From contig CAKSWA010000024.1 of NCBI GenBank assembly GCA_934511165.1, forward strand, positions 1 to 32,265: a stretch of DNA of 32,265 nucleotides, read 5' to 3'. Source of the stretch: an uncultured Oscillospiraceae bacterium. Lineage in GTDB: Bacteria > Bacillota > Clostridia > Oscillospirales > Oscillospiraceae. The position numbers and the translations under genes are program-made. Of this stretch, positions 1 to 7,019 are shown one piece after another (the first letter of the stretch is position 1; every line of letters begins with the position of its first letter). The notes under the pieces are model-generated. The model saw only the letters and a program-made list of their open reading frames with translations, was not told the origin of the DNA and made no database searches.

Positions 1-51
1 GTACATTTGCTGATCCTCTCTTTGATTCTGCCCTTGGGCTTGATATTGCGT

Positions 52-672
52 TCAGCTTTCGCTGTTGTCGCCTGAAGTAATTATCCGGGAGAGCTTGCGC
101 CGGATTCGCTGTACGGCGTTGTCCACCGCTTTTTCTGTTCGACCGGTAACCGCGGCCATGGAACTGTAAGAATGTCCAGCCAAATACAATGGCAGAACCT
201 TACGCTCAAAGGGTGACAAACACCGGGGAAATTTCTGGAAAAATTCGTCTCTGCGCTCTCTCGCTAAAAGCTGCTCTTCCGGGGTACTCCGTAAATCAAG
301 GGCTGCATACGTATCGAGGCGGGTGCCGTCGTTGCCGAAAGCATCCTCCAGCGATACGCCGCTGTTGAGAGGTGTGTGCTTCATACAAGAGGCCGATTTG
401 ATGGCGCTGAAAATCCGATGCCGGATGCACAGCTCCGCAAACGCTTTAAAAGGAACGCTCTGCGAAGGCTTATACTCCCGGATCGCAGAGAGAAGGCCGA
501 GCATTCCCTCCTGCGTAAGATCCTCGCTGTCCCCTCCGGCAAGAAAATATGGCCTTGCACAGATGCGGACAAGCTGATTATATCGAGCGGCTAAGGCCTC
601 TTCCGCCCCGGCAGAGCCGGAAACGGACATTTGCTGAAGTTGCTCATCGCTGAAGCACTGAAAATCTTCCAT
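52..672 (-). CDS. sigH: RNA polymerase sigma factor, SigH (Spo0H)-like
   Basis: This 206-residue sigma-70 family protein has the layout of SigH, the stationary-phase sigma factor that starts sporulation in Bacilli and Clostridia. Region 2 lies at about residues 28-90 (the GDSEDLTQEGMLGLL stretch is the core-binding and -10-recognition part). Region 4 lies at about 148-198, with a helix-turn-helix around AGHSYSSMAAVTGRTEKAVDNA that closely follows the SigH pattern. B. subtilis SigH is about 218 residues, so this copy is full length. It lies downstream of ruvB on the same strand but has its own consensus promoter at 695-723. The ATG at 672 has no visible Shine-Dalgarno and the predicted leader is only about 15 nt, which is unusual here. 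SigH identity is by family resemblance; another stationary-phase sigma of the same clade is possible. Confidence 0.88.
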   Translation of the reverse strand: MEDFQCFSDEQLQQMSVSGSAGAEEALAARYNQLVRICARPYFLAGGDSEDLTQEGMLGLLSAIREYKPSQSVPFKAFAELCIRHRIFSAIKSASCMKHTPLNSGVSLEDAFGNDGTRLDTYAALDLRSTPEEQLLARERRDEFFQKFPRCLSPFERKVLPLYLAGHSYSSMAAVTGRTEKAVDNAVQRIRRKLSRIITSGDNSES

Positions 673-694
673 AAAAAAACCAATTTATAAACGG

Positions 695-723
695 ATTATA
701 TTAGTTTTTACCACCAAAGTCAA
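695..723 (-). promoter_or_regulatory. Consensus sigma-A promoter for sigH
   Basis: On the minus strand TTGACT (718-723) is followed after exactly 17 nt by TATAAT (695-700). This is close to a perfect vegetative promoter and points into the sigH-like gene. The expected transcription start is near 688, giving a leader of about 15 nt. Confidence 0.8.
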
Positions 724-771
724 GAGAATTGTAAAATAATTATGAAGTATTTTCCCGATTCTCCGTGGTAT

Positions 772-1815
772 TTACAGGCTGAGCTGCTGCTGACCGTGAA
801 ACGGGATGCCAAGATGCTCATACGCCTTCTGCGTAACACAGCGTCCACGGGGCGTTCGTGTGAGAAACCCTTGCTGGAGAAGGTACGGCTCATAGACATC
901 TTCCAACGTTACAGACTCTTCGTTGATCGTCGCCGCCAGCGTCTCAACACCGACCGGGCCGCCGTTATAGTACTCAATAATGCTGCGCAGCATACGCCGA
1001 TCCAGCGCATCGAGACCCAGATGGTCAATCTCCAGCCGGTTGAGCGCTTTGTCCGCTACGTCGCGCGTTATCACGCCTTTTGCCGTTACCTGTGCAAAAT
1101 CGCGTACACGTCGGAGAATGCGGTTTGCAATACGCGGTGTACCGCGGCTGCGGCGGGCAATCTCATCTGCACCGGAGGATTCGATCTGAATACCGAGAAT
1201 TCCGGCGCTCCGCTCCACGATGCGGCGAAGCTCCTCCGGCGTATACAGTTCCAGCCGGAGAATGACGCCGAAGCGGTCACGCAGCGGCGCGGAAAGCTGA
1301 CCGGAGCGGGTCGTTGCGCCGATGAGCGTGAATTTCGGAAGATCGAGCCGGATGGAGTTGGCAGAAGGGCCTTTTCCGATGATGATATCGATGGCAAAAT
1401 CCTCCATCGCGGGGTAGAGAATCTCTTCTACGGCGCGGTTCATGCGGTGGATCTCGTCCACAAAGAGAATATCGTTCTCCTGCAAATTTGTGAGCAGCGC
1501 CGCAAGATCGCCGGGCTTTTCAATCGTCGGCCCGGAGGTGATGCGCATATTTACGCCCATTTCGTTGGCAATTACAGCGGCGAGCGTTGTTTTGCCGAGC
1601 CCCGGAGGGCCGTGCAGCAAAACGTGATCCAGCGATTCGCCGCGCATTTTTGCTGCCTGGATGAAGATGCGGAGATTTTCCTTTGCACGTTCCTGGCCGA
1701 TATACTCGTTCAGATACCGCGGGCGGAGCGAGCCCTCGCCGGCATCCTCCGGCAACGAAACGGACCGGGTTATGAGTTCATTTTCCTGCTCCGCATCCGA
1801 AAAGCTGATTGCCAA
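772..1815 (-). CDS. ruvB: Holliday junction branch migration DNA helicase RuvB
   Basis: The 347-residue product is a full-length RuvB, the hexameric AAA+ motor that drives branch migration of Holliday junctions with RuvA. Visible motifs are Walker A GPPGLGKTT (residues 69-77), Walker B LFVDEIHRM (about 117-125), a sensor segment GATTRSGQ (about 166-173) and the C-terminal winged-helix domain with RTPRGR near residue 325. The start is TTG at 1815, chosen because AAAGGAGGGGGAG lies just upstream and the RuvB N-terminus begins there. It is the last gene of a ruvC-ruvA-ruvB operon, 16 nt after ruvA. Confidence 0.97.
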   Translation of the reverse strand: MAISFSDAEQENELITRSVSLPEDAGEGSLRPRYLNEYIGQERAKENLRIFIQAAKMRGESLDHVLLHGPPGLGKTTLAAVIANEMGVNMRITSGPTIEKPGDLAALLTNLQENDILFVDEIHRMNRAVEEILYPAMEDFAIDIIIGKGPSANSIRLDLPKFTLIGATTRSGQLSAPLRDRFGVILRLELYTPEELRRIVERSAGILGIQIESSGADEIARRSRGTPRIANRILRRVRDFAQVTAKGVITRDVADKALNRLEIDHLGLDALDRRMLRSIIEYYNGGPVGVETLAATINEESVTLEDVYEPYLLQQGFLTRTPRGRCVTQKAYEHLGIPFHGQQQLSL

Positions 1816-1831
1816 GCTGCTCCCCCTCCTT

Positions 1832-2437
1832 TTACTTCATTATCTTTTTCAGACCCTGCCGCACGATGTCTTCGACGGAGAGGTTCTGAACATCTATTCC
1901 CTTGAGCGCTGCGGCGATCTCATTTCCGCCGTAGCCAAGCACGCCGAGCGCTGCCGCCGCATCGGAGAGCTTGTCGCCGCCGGATGGCGCCGCAGGAGTG
2001 AAGGCGCCGGACGAACCGAAGCTGCTGTCCGCACTGCCGCCGGAAAATTTATCCTTCAGCTCCATGATCACGCGCTGGGCGATCTTTTTTCCGATACCGG
2101 GCGCTGCCGTCAGTGCCTTTTCGTTGCCGGACATAATGGCAAGCGACAGCGATTCCGGCGTGTTGGTGGAAAGAATCGCCTGCGCCGCCTTAGCTCCGAC
2201 GCCGGAAACGCCGGTCAGGAGCTCAAAACACCGCTTCTCGTCTGTACTCGTGAAGCCGTAAATATCAAAACAGTCCTCGCGGATGATCGTGCAGGTATAA
2301 AACCGTGCTTTCTCTCCAATGCGGACGCGGGAGAGTGAATTAACGGTGGTGTTGACGGCGTAGCCTACGCCGCCGCAGTCTACGACCGCGACGGAGCCGT
2401 CGATCAGGGAAACAACGCCTTCTATATAGTAGAACAC
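1832..2437 (-). CDS. ruvA: Holliday junction branch migration protein RuvA
   Basis: The 201-residue product is RuvA, the tetrameric protein that binds four-way DNA junctions and loads RuvB. The N-terminal OB fold begins FYYIEGVVSLIDG. The paired helix-hairpin-helix motifs appear as GVSGVGAKAAQAIL and APGIGKKIAQRV (about residues 75-125). A Gly/Ser/Ala-rich linker (about 135-157) leads to the RuvB-binding domain III. The start is GTG at 2437, preceded by AAGGAG. It overlaps the 3' end of ruvC by 16 nt, so the genes are translationally coupled. Confidence 0.96.
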   Translation of the reverse strand: MFYYIEGVVSLIDGSVAVVDCGGVGYAVNTTVNSLSRVRIGEKARFYTCTIIREDCFDIYGFTSTDEKRCFELLTGVSGVGAKAAQAILSTNTPESLSLAIMSGNEKALTAAPGIGKKIAQRVIMELKDKFSGGSADSSFGSSGAFTPAAPSGGDKLSDAAAALGVLGYGGNEIAAALKGIDVQNLSVEDIVRQGLKKIMK

Positions 2438-2937
2438 AGATTTTGGTCTCCTTCCCTTGTCAAAAGCGATGTGGCGCTGCGGGCATGGCAGAGCGCGATG
2501 GCGACCGCATCTGCGGCGTCATCCGGGCGCGGCACGGCGGTCAGGTGCAGAATCCGGCGAACCATGTCCATGACCTGCCGCTTTTCCGCCTTGCCATACC
2601 CGACGACCGCCTGTTTGACCTGCATGGGCGTGTATTCGTATACCGGCACGCCGCAGCGGAAGGCACAAAGCAAAATAACGCCGCGGGCATGCGCTACAGG
2701 AATGCCGGTGGTTATATTCTTGCTGAAGAAGAGCTCTTCAATGGAGATCGCATCCGGATTGCACGAGCGGATCAGCTCTTCCAGATCCGTATAGATCTGG
2801 TCAAGGCGCGACGAGAGGGGCGTATGTGCCGGCGTTGTAATAACGCCGCAGGAGATCATTCTCTGATGAACGCCGGAGGATTCCAGCAGCCCAAAGCCGA
2901 CGGTTGCAACGCCGGGGTCGATACCAAGAATTTTCAT
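2422..2937 (-). CDS. ruvC: Crossover junction endodeoxyribonuclease RuvC
   Basis: The 171-residue product is RuvC, the dimeric Mg2+-dependent resolvase that cuts Holliday junctions. The RNase H-like fold is marked by GIDPG at the N-terminus (first catalytic Asp), SIEELFF (catalytic Glu) and the C-terminal DDAADAVAIALCH acidic cluster. The ATG at 2937 was chosen over an upstream ATG at 2991 because MKILGIDPG is the family N-terminus and AAAGGGGAG lies a few bases before it. It is the first gene of the ruvCAB operon; a terminator at 3018-3053 separates it from the upstream P-type ATPase relative. Confidence 0.96.
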   Translation of the reverse strand: MKILGIDPGVATVGFGLLESSGVHQRMISCGVITTPAHTPLSSRLDQIYTDLEELIRSCNPDAISIEELFFSKNITTGIPVAHARGVILLCAFRCGVPVYEYTPMQVKQAVVGYGKAEKRQVMDMVRRILHLTAVPRPDDAADAVAIALCHARSATSLLTREGDQNLCSTI

Positions 2938-3017
2938 ACCGCTCCCCTTTCTTATCTTATCTATTCTATCACAAAAACGGATTTCTGGCAATGCTTTTCA
3001 CAGCATGGCTTTCTACA

Positions 3018-3053
3018 TGAAAAAACGGGCTGGAAAACCTCCAACCCGTTTGA
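3018..3053 (-). terminator. Rho-independent terminator after the P-type ATPase relative
   Basis: Arms at 3023-3034 and 3040-3051 form a 12-bp stem with one G-T wobble on the minus strand, followed by a run of six T. It lies just downstream of the stop at 3068 and before ruvC. Confidence 0.8.
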
Positions 3054-3067
3054 ATGCTTTCTGAGAA

Positions 3068-4981
3068 TTACTTCTGCGCTGTCCAGATGCGCGAGGAATA
3101 AAGGATTCCGGCAATCCCGGCGACGGTATCGACCATCGCTGCAAACCAGAGCTGATAGGTAACGCCGAGCAGTGCGAGAATGAGCAGCACGGCTTTGATG
3201 GCGAGAACAGCCAGCAGCAGCTGCCGAACCGTAGCGCGCGTGGCTTTTGCCGCATCGATCGCACCGACAATGGGAGAAGCCGTCTTATCCATAATGACGG
3301 CGCTGCCCGTCTGCATGGCCGTCTCAGACGCAAGACCGTCGACACAAACGCCGATATCCGCAGCGCTGAAGCAGGCTGTGTCGCCGCTCGCCTCGCCCAG
3401 ATACAAAACGCTGTTGACCGGGTAACGCTCTTTGATCTCCTGAATCTTTTCGAGGCGATCCATCGGCATGCACTGCGCATAATACTCGCGCACACCGGCA
3501 GAAACGGCGGCGGTGCGGGTCTTTTCCGGGCTGTCCGCCGAGAGCATGATGCACTCGCACCCCGCGCCGGAGACGGCACTGAAGGAGGCTCTGGCATCGT
3601 CGCGGATCGTATCGGAAAGATAGATGCAGCCGGCATACTGGTCGTTGACGGACATATACACAGTAACGCTGTCCCCCACGGGATCGGTGACGGTGACGCC
3701 ATTTTTCTCCATGTACGCCGCGTCTCCCATGCGGATGTCGATCCCGTCAATCACGGCGGTGATGCCGTCAGGCTCTTCGGTAAATTCTTCCACAAGAGAA
3801 GCGTCGATTGCCTGGCCATATGCCTTGGCGATGGATGCAGCGACGGCGGTGGATGAGCCGGATTCGGCGTGCGCTGCAACCTTGAGCAGCACCGCGGGGT
3901 CAAGCCGTTCGGATTTTACGGAAGAAACACGGTAAAACCCGGTGGAGAGCATTTCGTCTTTATCAAATACAACCGCTCCCGCACGGGAAAGCCCGTCCAG
4001 AACAAAAGCGTCCTTTACGACAACGCCGCTTTTCAGCGAGCGGAACAGTCCGGCAAGATACATGAACGGCAGCGGTGCGAGAAACGCCGTCGGGCAGGCG
4101 ATGATGAGAAGCACGAGTGCACGGTGGATGGCTTCTTCCGTCGGTACCGTGGAGAAAATCAAAAGGAGAAGCGCGATAAGAACGCTGATGCCGAGAGCAA
4201 ACGGAGCATAGACTCTCGCGTACCGCTCCACGGAATCAGTTTCGGGGCCGTAAACGGCGTCCGGGTCGGAAACCGCGTCGATCTCATGGGCAAAAACGGA
4301 ATCGGAAGCGGCGCAGAGCACCGTGCAGCGGACGGCGGCGCTGCTGTTAACGGCACCGGCAGGAATCTTCTGACCGACCGTAACCTCACGGCGGGCGGCA
4401 TGCCCGAAGATCGGCGCAAGATCGAGCGTGGCAGAGCCTTCCAGAATTTCAAGATCCGCCGGGGCGCGCTGCCCGCGTTCGAGAATAAGAATGTCGCCGA
4501 GCTGGACTTCTTCCGGCGAAATGTCGGCTTTTTCTTCTCCGCGAAGCACTGTAACACTCGGCACATAGGGATCTACGCGGTCGCGGTAGCTGGACTTTGT
4601 GAGAGCCGAGGCATATGAGCGGACGATATAACCGGCCTGATAAATCAGCATGACAGCGGCGGCTTCATACCCTTCGTTGATCGTAAACGCGAGGATCGCT
4701 GCGATGGAGACGAGAAGCTCTTCGCCGAGATAATGCTCCTTAACGAGACGGACACAGGCGCGGTACAGCACGTCAAAGCCGCTGATCAGTGTGCTGAGCA
4801 GCAGGAGCAGGAGCGATATGCCGTCTCCCAGACGCAGAAAGAGACCAAGGCAGAGCAGCACAGCGGCAGCGCCGAGCCGGACAAACAAAAGCTTGTCCAC
4901 CCCGTACCATGTGCTCCCGCCAAGAGAGGCAAAACCGCCCCCGCTTTCGCTTTCCGGTTTTTTCTTAAAAATCTCTTTCAT
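3068..4981 (-). CDS. Degenerate heavy-metal P1B-type ATPase-like membrane protein
   Basis: The 637-residue protein has the full layout of a Zn/Cd-type P1B ATPase: N-terminal hydrophobic helices (about 32-115), an A-domain (about 135-225), a helix pair with ACPTAFLAP in place of the metal-binding CPC (C296-P297-T298), a P/N-domain (about 325-555) and C-terminal helices in which Lys596 and Asp618 match the conserved Lys and Asp of ZntA/CadA. There is no N-terminal HMA metal domain. Most catalytic motifs are changed. TGES of the A-domain is lost (IFGHAARRE). DKTGT is DKDEM (340-344). The N-domain HP is absent (SGSSTAVA). TGD is SAD (481-483), the hinge Lys is Arg509, and GDGxND is GEASGD (529-534). 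The changes are scattered in an otherwise intact reading frame, so it looks like a maintained non-canonical protein and not a fresh pseudogene. Function is unknown; normal ATP-driven pumping is unlikely. Confidence 0.85.
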   Translation of the reverse strand: MKEIFKKKPESESGGGFASLGGSTWYGVDKLLFVRLGAAAVLLCLGLFLRLGDGISLLLLLLSTLISGFDVLYRACVRLVKEHYLGEELLVSIAAILAFTINEGYEAAAVMLIYQAGYIVRSYASALTKSSYRDRVDPYVPSVTVLRGEEKADISPEEVQLGDILILERGQRAPADLEILEGSATLDLAPIFGHAARREVTVGQKIPAGAVNSSAAVRCTVLCAASDSVFAHEIDAVSDPDAVYGPETDSVERYARVYAPFALGISVLIALLLLIFSTVPTEEAIHRALVLLIIACPTAFLAPLPFMYLAGLFRSLKSGVVVKDAFVLDGLSRAGAVVFDKDEMLSTGFYRVSSVKSERLDPAVLLKVAAHAESGSSTAVAASIAKAYGQAIDASLVEEFTEEPDGITAVIDGIDIRMGDAAYMEKNGVTVTDPVGDSVTVYMSVNDQYAGCIYLSDTIRDDARASFSAVSGAGCECIMLSADSPEKTRTAAVSAGVREYYAQCMPMDRLEKIQEIKERYPVNSVLYLGEASGDTACFSAADIGVCVDGLASETAMQTGSAVIMDKTASPIVGAIDAAKATRATVRQLLLAVLAIKAVLLILALLGVTYQLWFAAMVDTVAGIAGILYSSRIWTAQK

Positions 4982-5028
4982 ATCGTTAACCCCATTCTAT
5001 GGTTCCGTAATATTCCACTTTACATAAT

Positions 5029-5056
5029 AGTATATCATCTACATGCCAAAAAGCAA
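5029..5056 (-). promoter_or_regulatory. Possible sigma-A promoter for the P-type ATPase relative
   Basis: On the minus strand TTGCTT (5051-5056) and TATACT (5029-5034) are 16 nt apart, in the A+T-rich gap before the start at 4981. The -10 is good and the -35 is weak. Confidence 0.45.
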
Positions 5057-5086
5057 CCGCGATTTTAAGTTTTTCGAAAAAAGGTC

Positions 5087-5111
5087 ACGGAGTTTTCCTC
5101 CGGCATACGAT
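5087..5111 (+). promoter_or_regulatory. Possible mother-cell (SigE/SigK-type) promoter for cotJ
   Basis: CATACGAT at 5104-5111 matches the SigE -10 (CATACAMT) at 7 of 8 positions and also fits the SigK CATA form. AC at 5087-5088, 15 nt upstream, would suit a SigK -35. The SigE-type -35 is poor. cotJ is mother-cell expressed in B. subtilis, which supports the idea. Confidence 0.4.
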
Positions 5112-5116
5112 GGGCT

Positions 5117-5131
5117 GAGAGCAATGCTCTC
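5117..5131 (+). other. Small hairpin at the predicted 5' end of the cotJ mRNA
   Basis: GAGAGC (5117-5122), a three-base loop and GCTCTC (5126-5131) form a perfect six-pair hairpin. If the -10 at 5104-5111 is right, transcription would start at or next to the first arm, so the mRNA would begin with this stem. Confidence 0.4.
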
Positions 5132-5157
5132 TATTCCCAAAATTTGGAGGAATCGTT

Positions 5158-5610
5158 TTGAATAGTAAGGAGTCCGCGGCGGCCGCCTGCGGATATAAAT
5201 GCGGCGCTTTGCCGTCCTGCGCACCGCTGGCGGTCGGGTTTGTGCCGGCCCAGGAGAACGCGCAGGCCCGGTATGAGACGGACAAAGCGCTTGTACGCGG
5301 CACGCTTTTCCCGGGGCTGGATCTGCCGCTTGGAAACATGGTCAATGACGCCGCGCCGAATGTTCCTCTTGCCGAGCTCATGGCGATTGACTTTGCCGCG
5401 CACGATCTCTCACTGTATCTTGATACCCATGCCGGTGACGCGGAGGCTTTTGCCGCCTACCAGGATCTGCTCAAGCTCGCTGAGGAGGGCGCGCAGCGCT
5501 ATGCCAAGCTCTATGGGCCAATCACCAAGCGTGATCTAATCAACGCGGAAACGTACACCTGGCTGAAAAGCCCCTGGCCGTGGGAATACCGCGGCAGTAC
5601 GGAGGGTTGA
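5158..5610 (+). CDS. cotJA-cotJB: CotJA-CotJB fusion, spore coat-associated protein
   Basis: The 150-residue protein joins two spore coat families that are separate genes in B. subtilis. Residues about 22-62 match CotJA (LAVGFVPAQ ... VRGTLFPGLDLP). Residues about 72-145 match CotJB (LMAIDFAAHDLSLYLDTHAGD ... YGPIT ... SPWPWE), including the ending shared by CotJB proteins. The N-terminus carries three cysteines (11, 15, 21). The start is TTG at 5158, seven bases after GGAGG. CotJ proteins are polypeptides of the inner coat made in the mother cell. It sits 3 nt before cotJC, so the usual cotJABC order is kept with the first two genes merged. No stop or frameshift is visible at the junction. 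Confidence 0.88.
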   Translation: MNSKESAAAACGYKCGALPSCAPLAVGFVPAQENAQARYETDKALVRGTLFPGLDLPLGNMVNDAAPNVPLAELMAIDFAAHDLSLYLDTHAGDAEAFAAYQDLLKLAEEGAQRYAKLYGPITKRDLINAETYTWLKSPWPWEYRGSTEG

Positions 5611-5613
5611 CGC

Positions 5614-6213
5614 ATGTTTATTTATAAGAAGAGTCTTCAGTATCCGGTCCGGATCGCCAATCCGAATCCGGCGCTTGCGAAGATCATCATTTCGCAGTAC
5701 GGCGGGCCGAACGGTGAGCTGGGCGCATCGCTCCGCTATCTGAGCCAACGTTTTGCCATGCCAAGCGATGAAGTCAAGGGTATCTTGACCGATATCGGGA
5801 CGGAAGAGCTCGGCCATCTCGAAATGGTCGGGTCGATCGTCCACCAGCTCACACGGAATCTTACGCCGGAGGAGATCAAGGCGCAGGGCTTTGACGCCTA
5901 TTTTGTCGATCATACGCTCGGTGTATTTCCGCAGGCTGCGGCAGGCGTGCCGTGGAACGCCATCAGCATCGGCGTCAGCGGCGATGTGATCGCCGATCTC
6001 ACCGAGGATCTCGCCGCCGAGCAGAAGGCGCGTGCCACCTACGATAACATTCTCCGGCTCTCGGACGATCCCGATGTGAACAACGTTATCCGCTTCCTGC
6101 GCGAGCGGGAGGTTGTGCACTTCCAGCGCTTCGGCGAGGCGCTGGGGCTTGTAACAGAAAAGCTCAACCAGAACAACGTGTACTATATGAACCCGGCGTT
6201 TCCTGGACGCTGA
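5614..6213 (+). CDS. cotJC: Spore coat protein CotJC, manganese catalase family
   Basis: The 199-residue protein is CotJC, a spore-coat member of the non-haem manganese catalase family. It opens MFIYKKSLQYPV, a typical CotJC start. The four-helix bundle supplies the usual metal ligands: Glu in GELGASLRYL (about residue 35), EELGHLEM (about 69-76), DLAAEQKARATYDNI (about 135) and REVVHFQRFGEAL (about 170). B. subtilis CotJC is 189 residues, so this one is complete. It follows the cotJA-cotJB fusion by 3 nt and is presumably co-translated. Whether it breaks down peroxide here cannot be told from sequence. Confidence 0.95.
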   Translation: MFIYKKSLQYPVRIANPNPALAKIIISQYGGPNGELGASLRYLSQRFAMPSDEVKGILTDIGTEELGHLEMVGSIVHQLTRNLTPEEIKAQGFDAYFVDHTLGVFPQAAAGVPWNAISIGVSGDVIADLTEDLAAEQKARATYDNILRLSDDPDVNNVIRFLREREVVHFQRFGEALGLVTEKLNQNNVYYMNPAFPGR

Positions 6214-6224
6214 AGCAGCAAAAT

Positions 6225-6255
6225 GGCGGCGGATGCCTTATTCCGCCGCCGATTT
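6225..6255. terminator. Bidirectional terminator between cotJC and the Nudix gene
   Basis: GGCGGCGGA (6225-6233) pairs with TCCGCCGCC (6242-6250) around an 8-nt loop. ATTTT follows on the plus side and ATTTTG on the minus side. The stop codon of the Nudix gene (6238-6240) is in the loop, so the convergent genes share it. Confidence 0.75.
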
Positions 6256-6645
6256 TCCTTCAAGCCGGAGCCGGGCAAGGATTTCCTCGTCCGCCGGGCA
6301 AAAGGAGTAGCTGCTGATCTCCTCTGGTGTGATCCAGCACATGGCGTTGTGCTCCAGAAGCTGCGGCGTACCGCTTGCGATCTCTGCGTGGAACAGCGTC
6401 AGATGGATGGTGAGATCGGGATAAACGTGCGTCAGCTCCATATAAATCTCTCCGACGTGGATCAATACGCCCAGTTCCTCCCGGCATTCGCGCACAAGCG
6501 CTTCCTGCTTTGTCTCGCCCGGTTCAACCTTGCCGCCGACAAATTCCCAAAGAAGTCCCCGTGCCTTGTGCGCCGGGCGTTGGCAGATGAGAAAACGGCG
6601 TGGATTTTCCGCATTGTGGACAAGCGCTGCAACAACTTCTACCAT
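6238..6645 (-). CDS. Nudix hydrolase, MutT/8-oxo-dGTPase-like
   Basis: The 135-residue protein is a single Nudix domain. The Nudix box runs from GGKVEPGETKQEA to RECREELGV (about residues 37-59), matching GX5EX7REUXEEXGU with all catalytic glutamates. The N-terminus (VAALVHN, then a CQRP segment) is like MutT proteins that clean 8-oxo-dGTP from the nucleotide pool. Related pyrophosphatases act on other nucleoside triphosphates, so the substrate is only probable. The ATG at 6645 follows GAGGATATAACG. It stands alone, convergent with cotJC and divergent from feoA. Confidence 0.9.
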   Translation of the reverse strand: MVEVVAALVHNAENPRRFLICQRPAHKARGLLWEFVGGKVEPGETKQEALVRECREELGVLIHVGEIYMELTHVYPDLTIHLTLFHAEIASGTPQLLEHNAMCWITPEEISSYSFCPADEEILARLRLEGKSAAE

Positions 6646-6672
6646 CGTTATATCCTCGAATCTTTTTTATTT

Positions 6673-6701
6673 ATGGTAGACGCTTATCCACAAAATGTCA
6701 A
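6673..6701 (-). promoter_or_regulatory. Sigma-A promoter for the Nudix gene
   Basis: On the minus strand a perfect TTGACA (6696-6701) is followed 17 nt later by TACCAT (6673-6678), about 28 nt before the Nudix start. Confidence 0.6.
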
Positions 6702-6767
6702 GGAACCGGGCAGCTGCGGCGGAATAGAATACAAGGGAAAGACATTACCGGAAAGGGCTGATTAGCC

Positions 6768-7019
6768 ATGCAATCGATCATTCCTTTGAGGGATATGGAG
6801 CCCGGCACACAGGGCGTTATCGCGGATATATTGCCGGAATGCGCGCTGAGCCGCCGCCTTCGGGATCTCGGCTTTGCGGCGGGCGCAAGCGTAAAATGTC
6901 TCTTTCGCAGCATGTTCGGTGATCCGACGGCGTATGAGATTTGCGGTACGGTGATCGCGCTCCGCGCCGAGGACAGCGCATCCGTTCTCGTCCGGATGCC
7001 CGGCGGGGTGGAGCCGTAA
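6768..7019 (+). CDS. feoA: Ferrous iron transport protein FeoA
   Basis: The 83-residue SH3-like protein matches FeoA, the small cytosolic partner of the FeoB iron transporter. Typical features are the opening PLRDMEPGTQGVI, the SRRLRDLGFAAGASVKC segment (family pattern RRLxxLGxxPGxxV) and the closing VIALRAEDSASVLV. The start is ATG at 6768. Its stop overlaps the FeoB start (TAATG), so translation is coupled. I looked for a Fur-type inverted repeat upstream and did not see a convincing one. Confidence 0.93.
   Translation: MQSIIPLRDMEPGTQGVIADILPECALSRRLRDLGFAAGASVKCLFRSMFGDPTAYEICGTVIALRAEDSASVLVRMPGGVEP

Noticed and set aside
1..51. Possible start of another minus-strand gene (ATG at 6-4 with GAGAGGA upstream)
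   Set aside because: Only two codons fall inside the window, so neither a gene nor a product can be supported.
742..1905. Open frame of 387 codons on the plus strand opposite ruvB
   Set aside because: RuvB is unmistakable on the other strand and the plus-strand product has no family features.
6646..6767. Fur-type operator or promoter before feoA
   Set aside because: No convincing 19-bp inverted repeat and no well-spaced -35/-10 on the plus strand were found.
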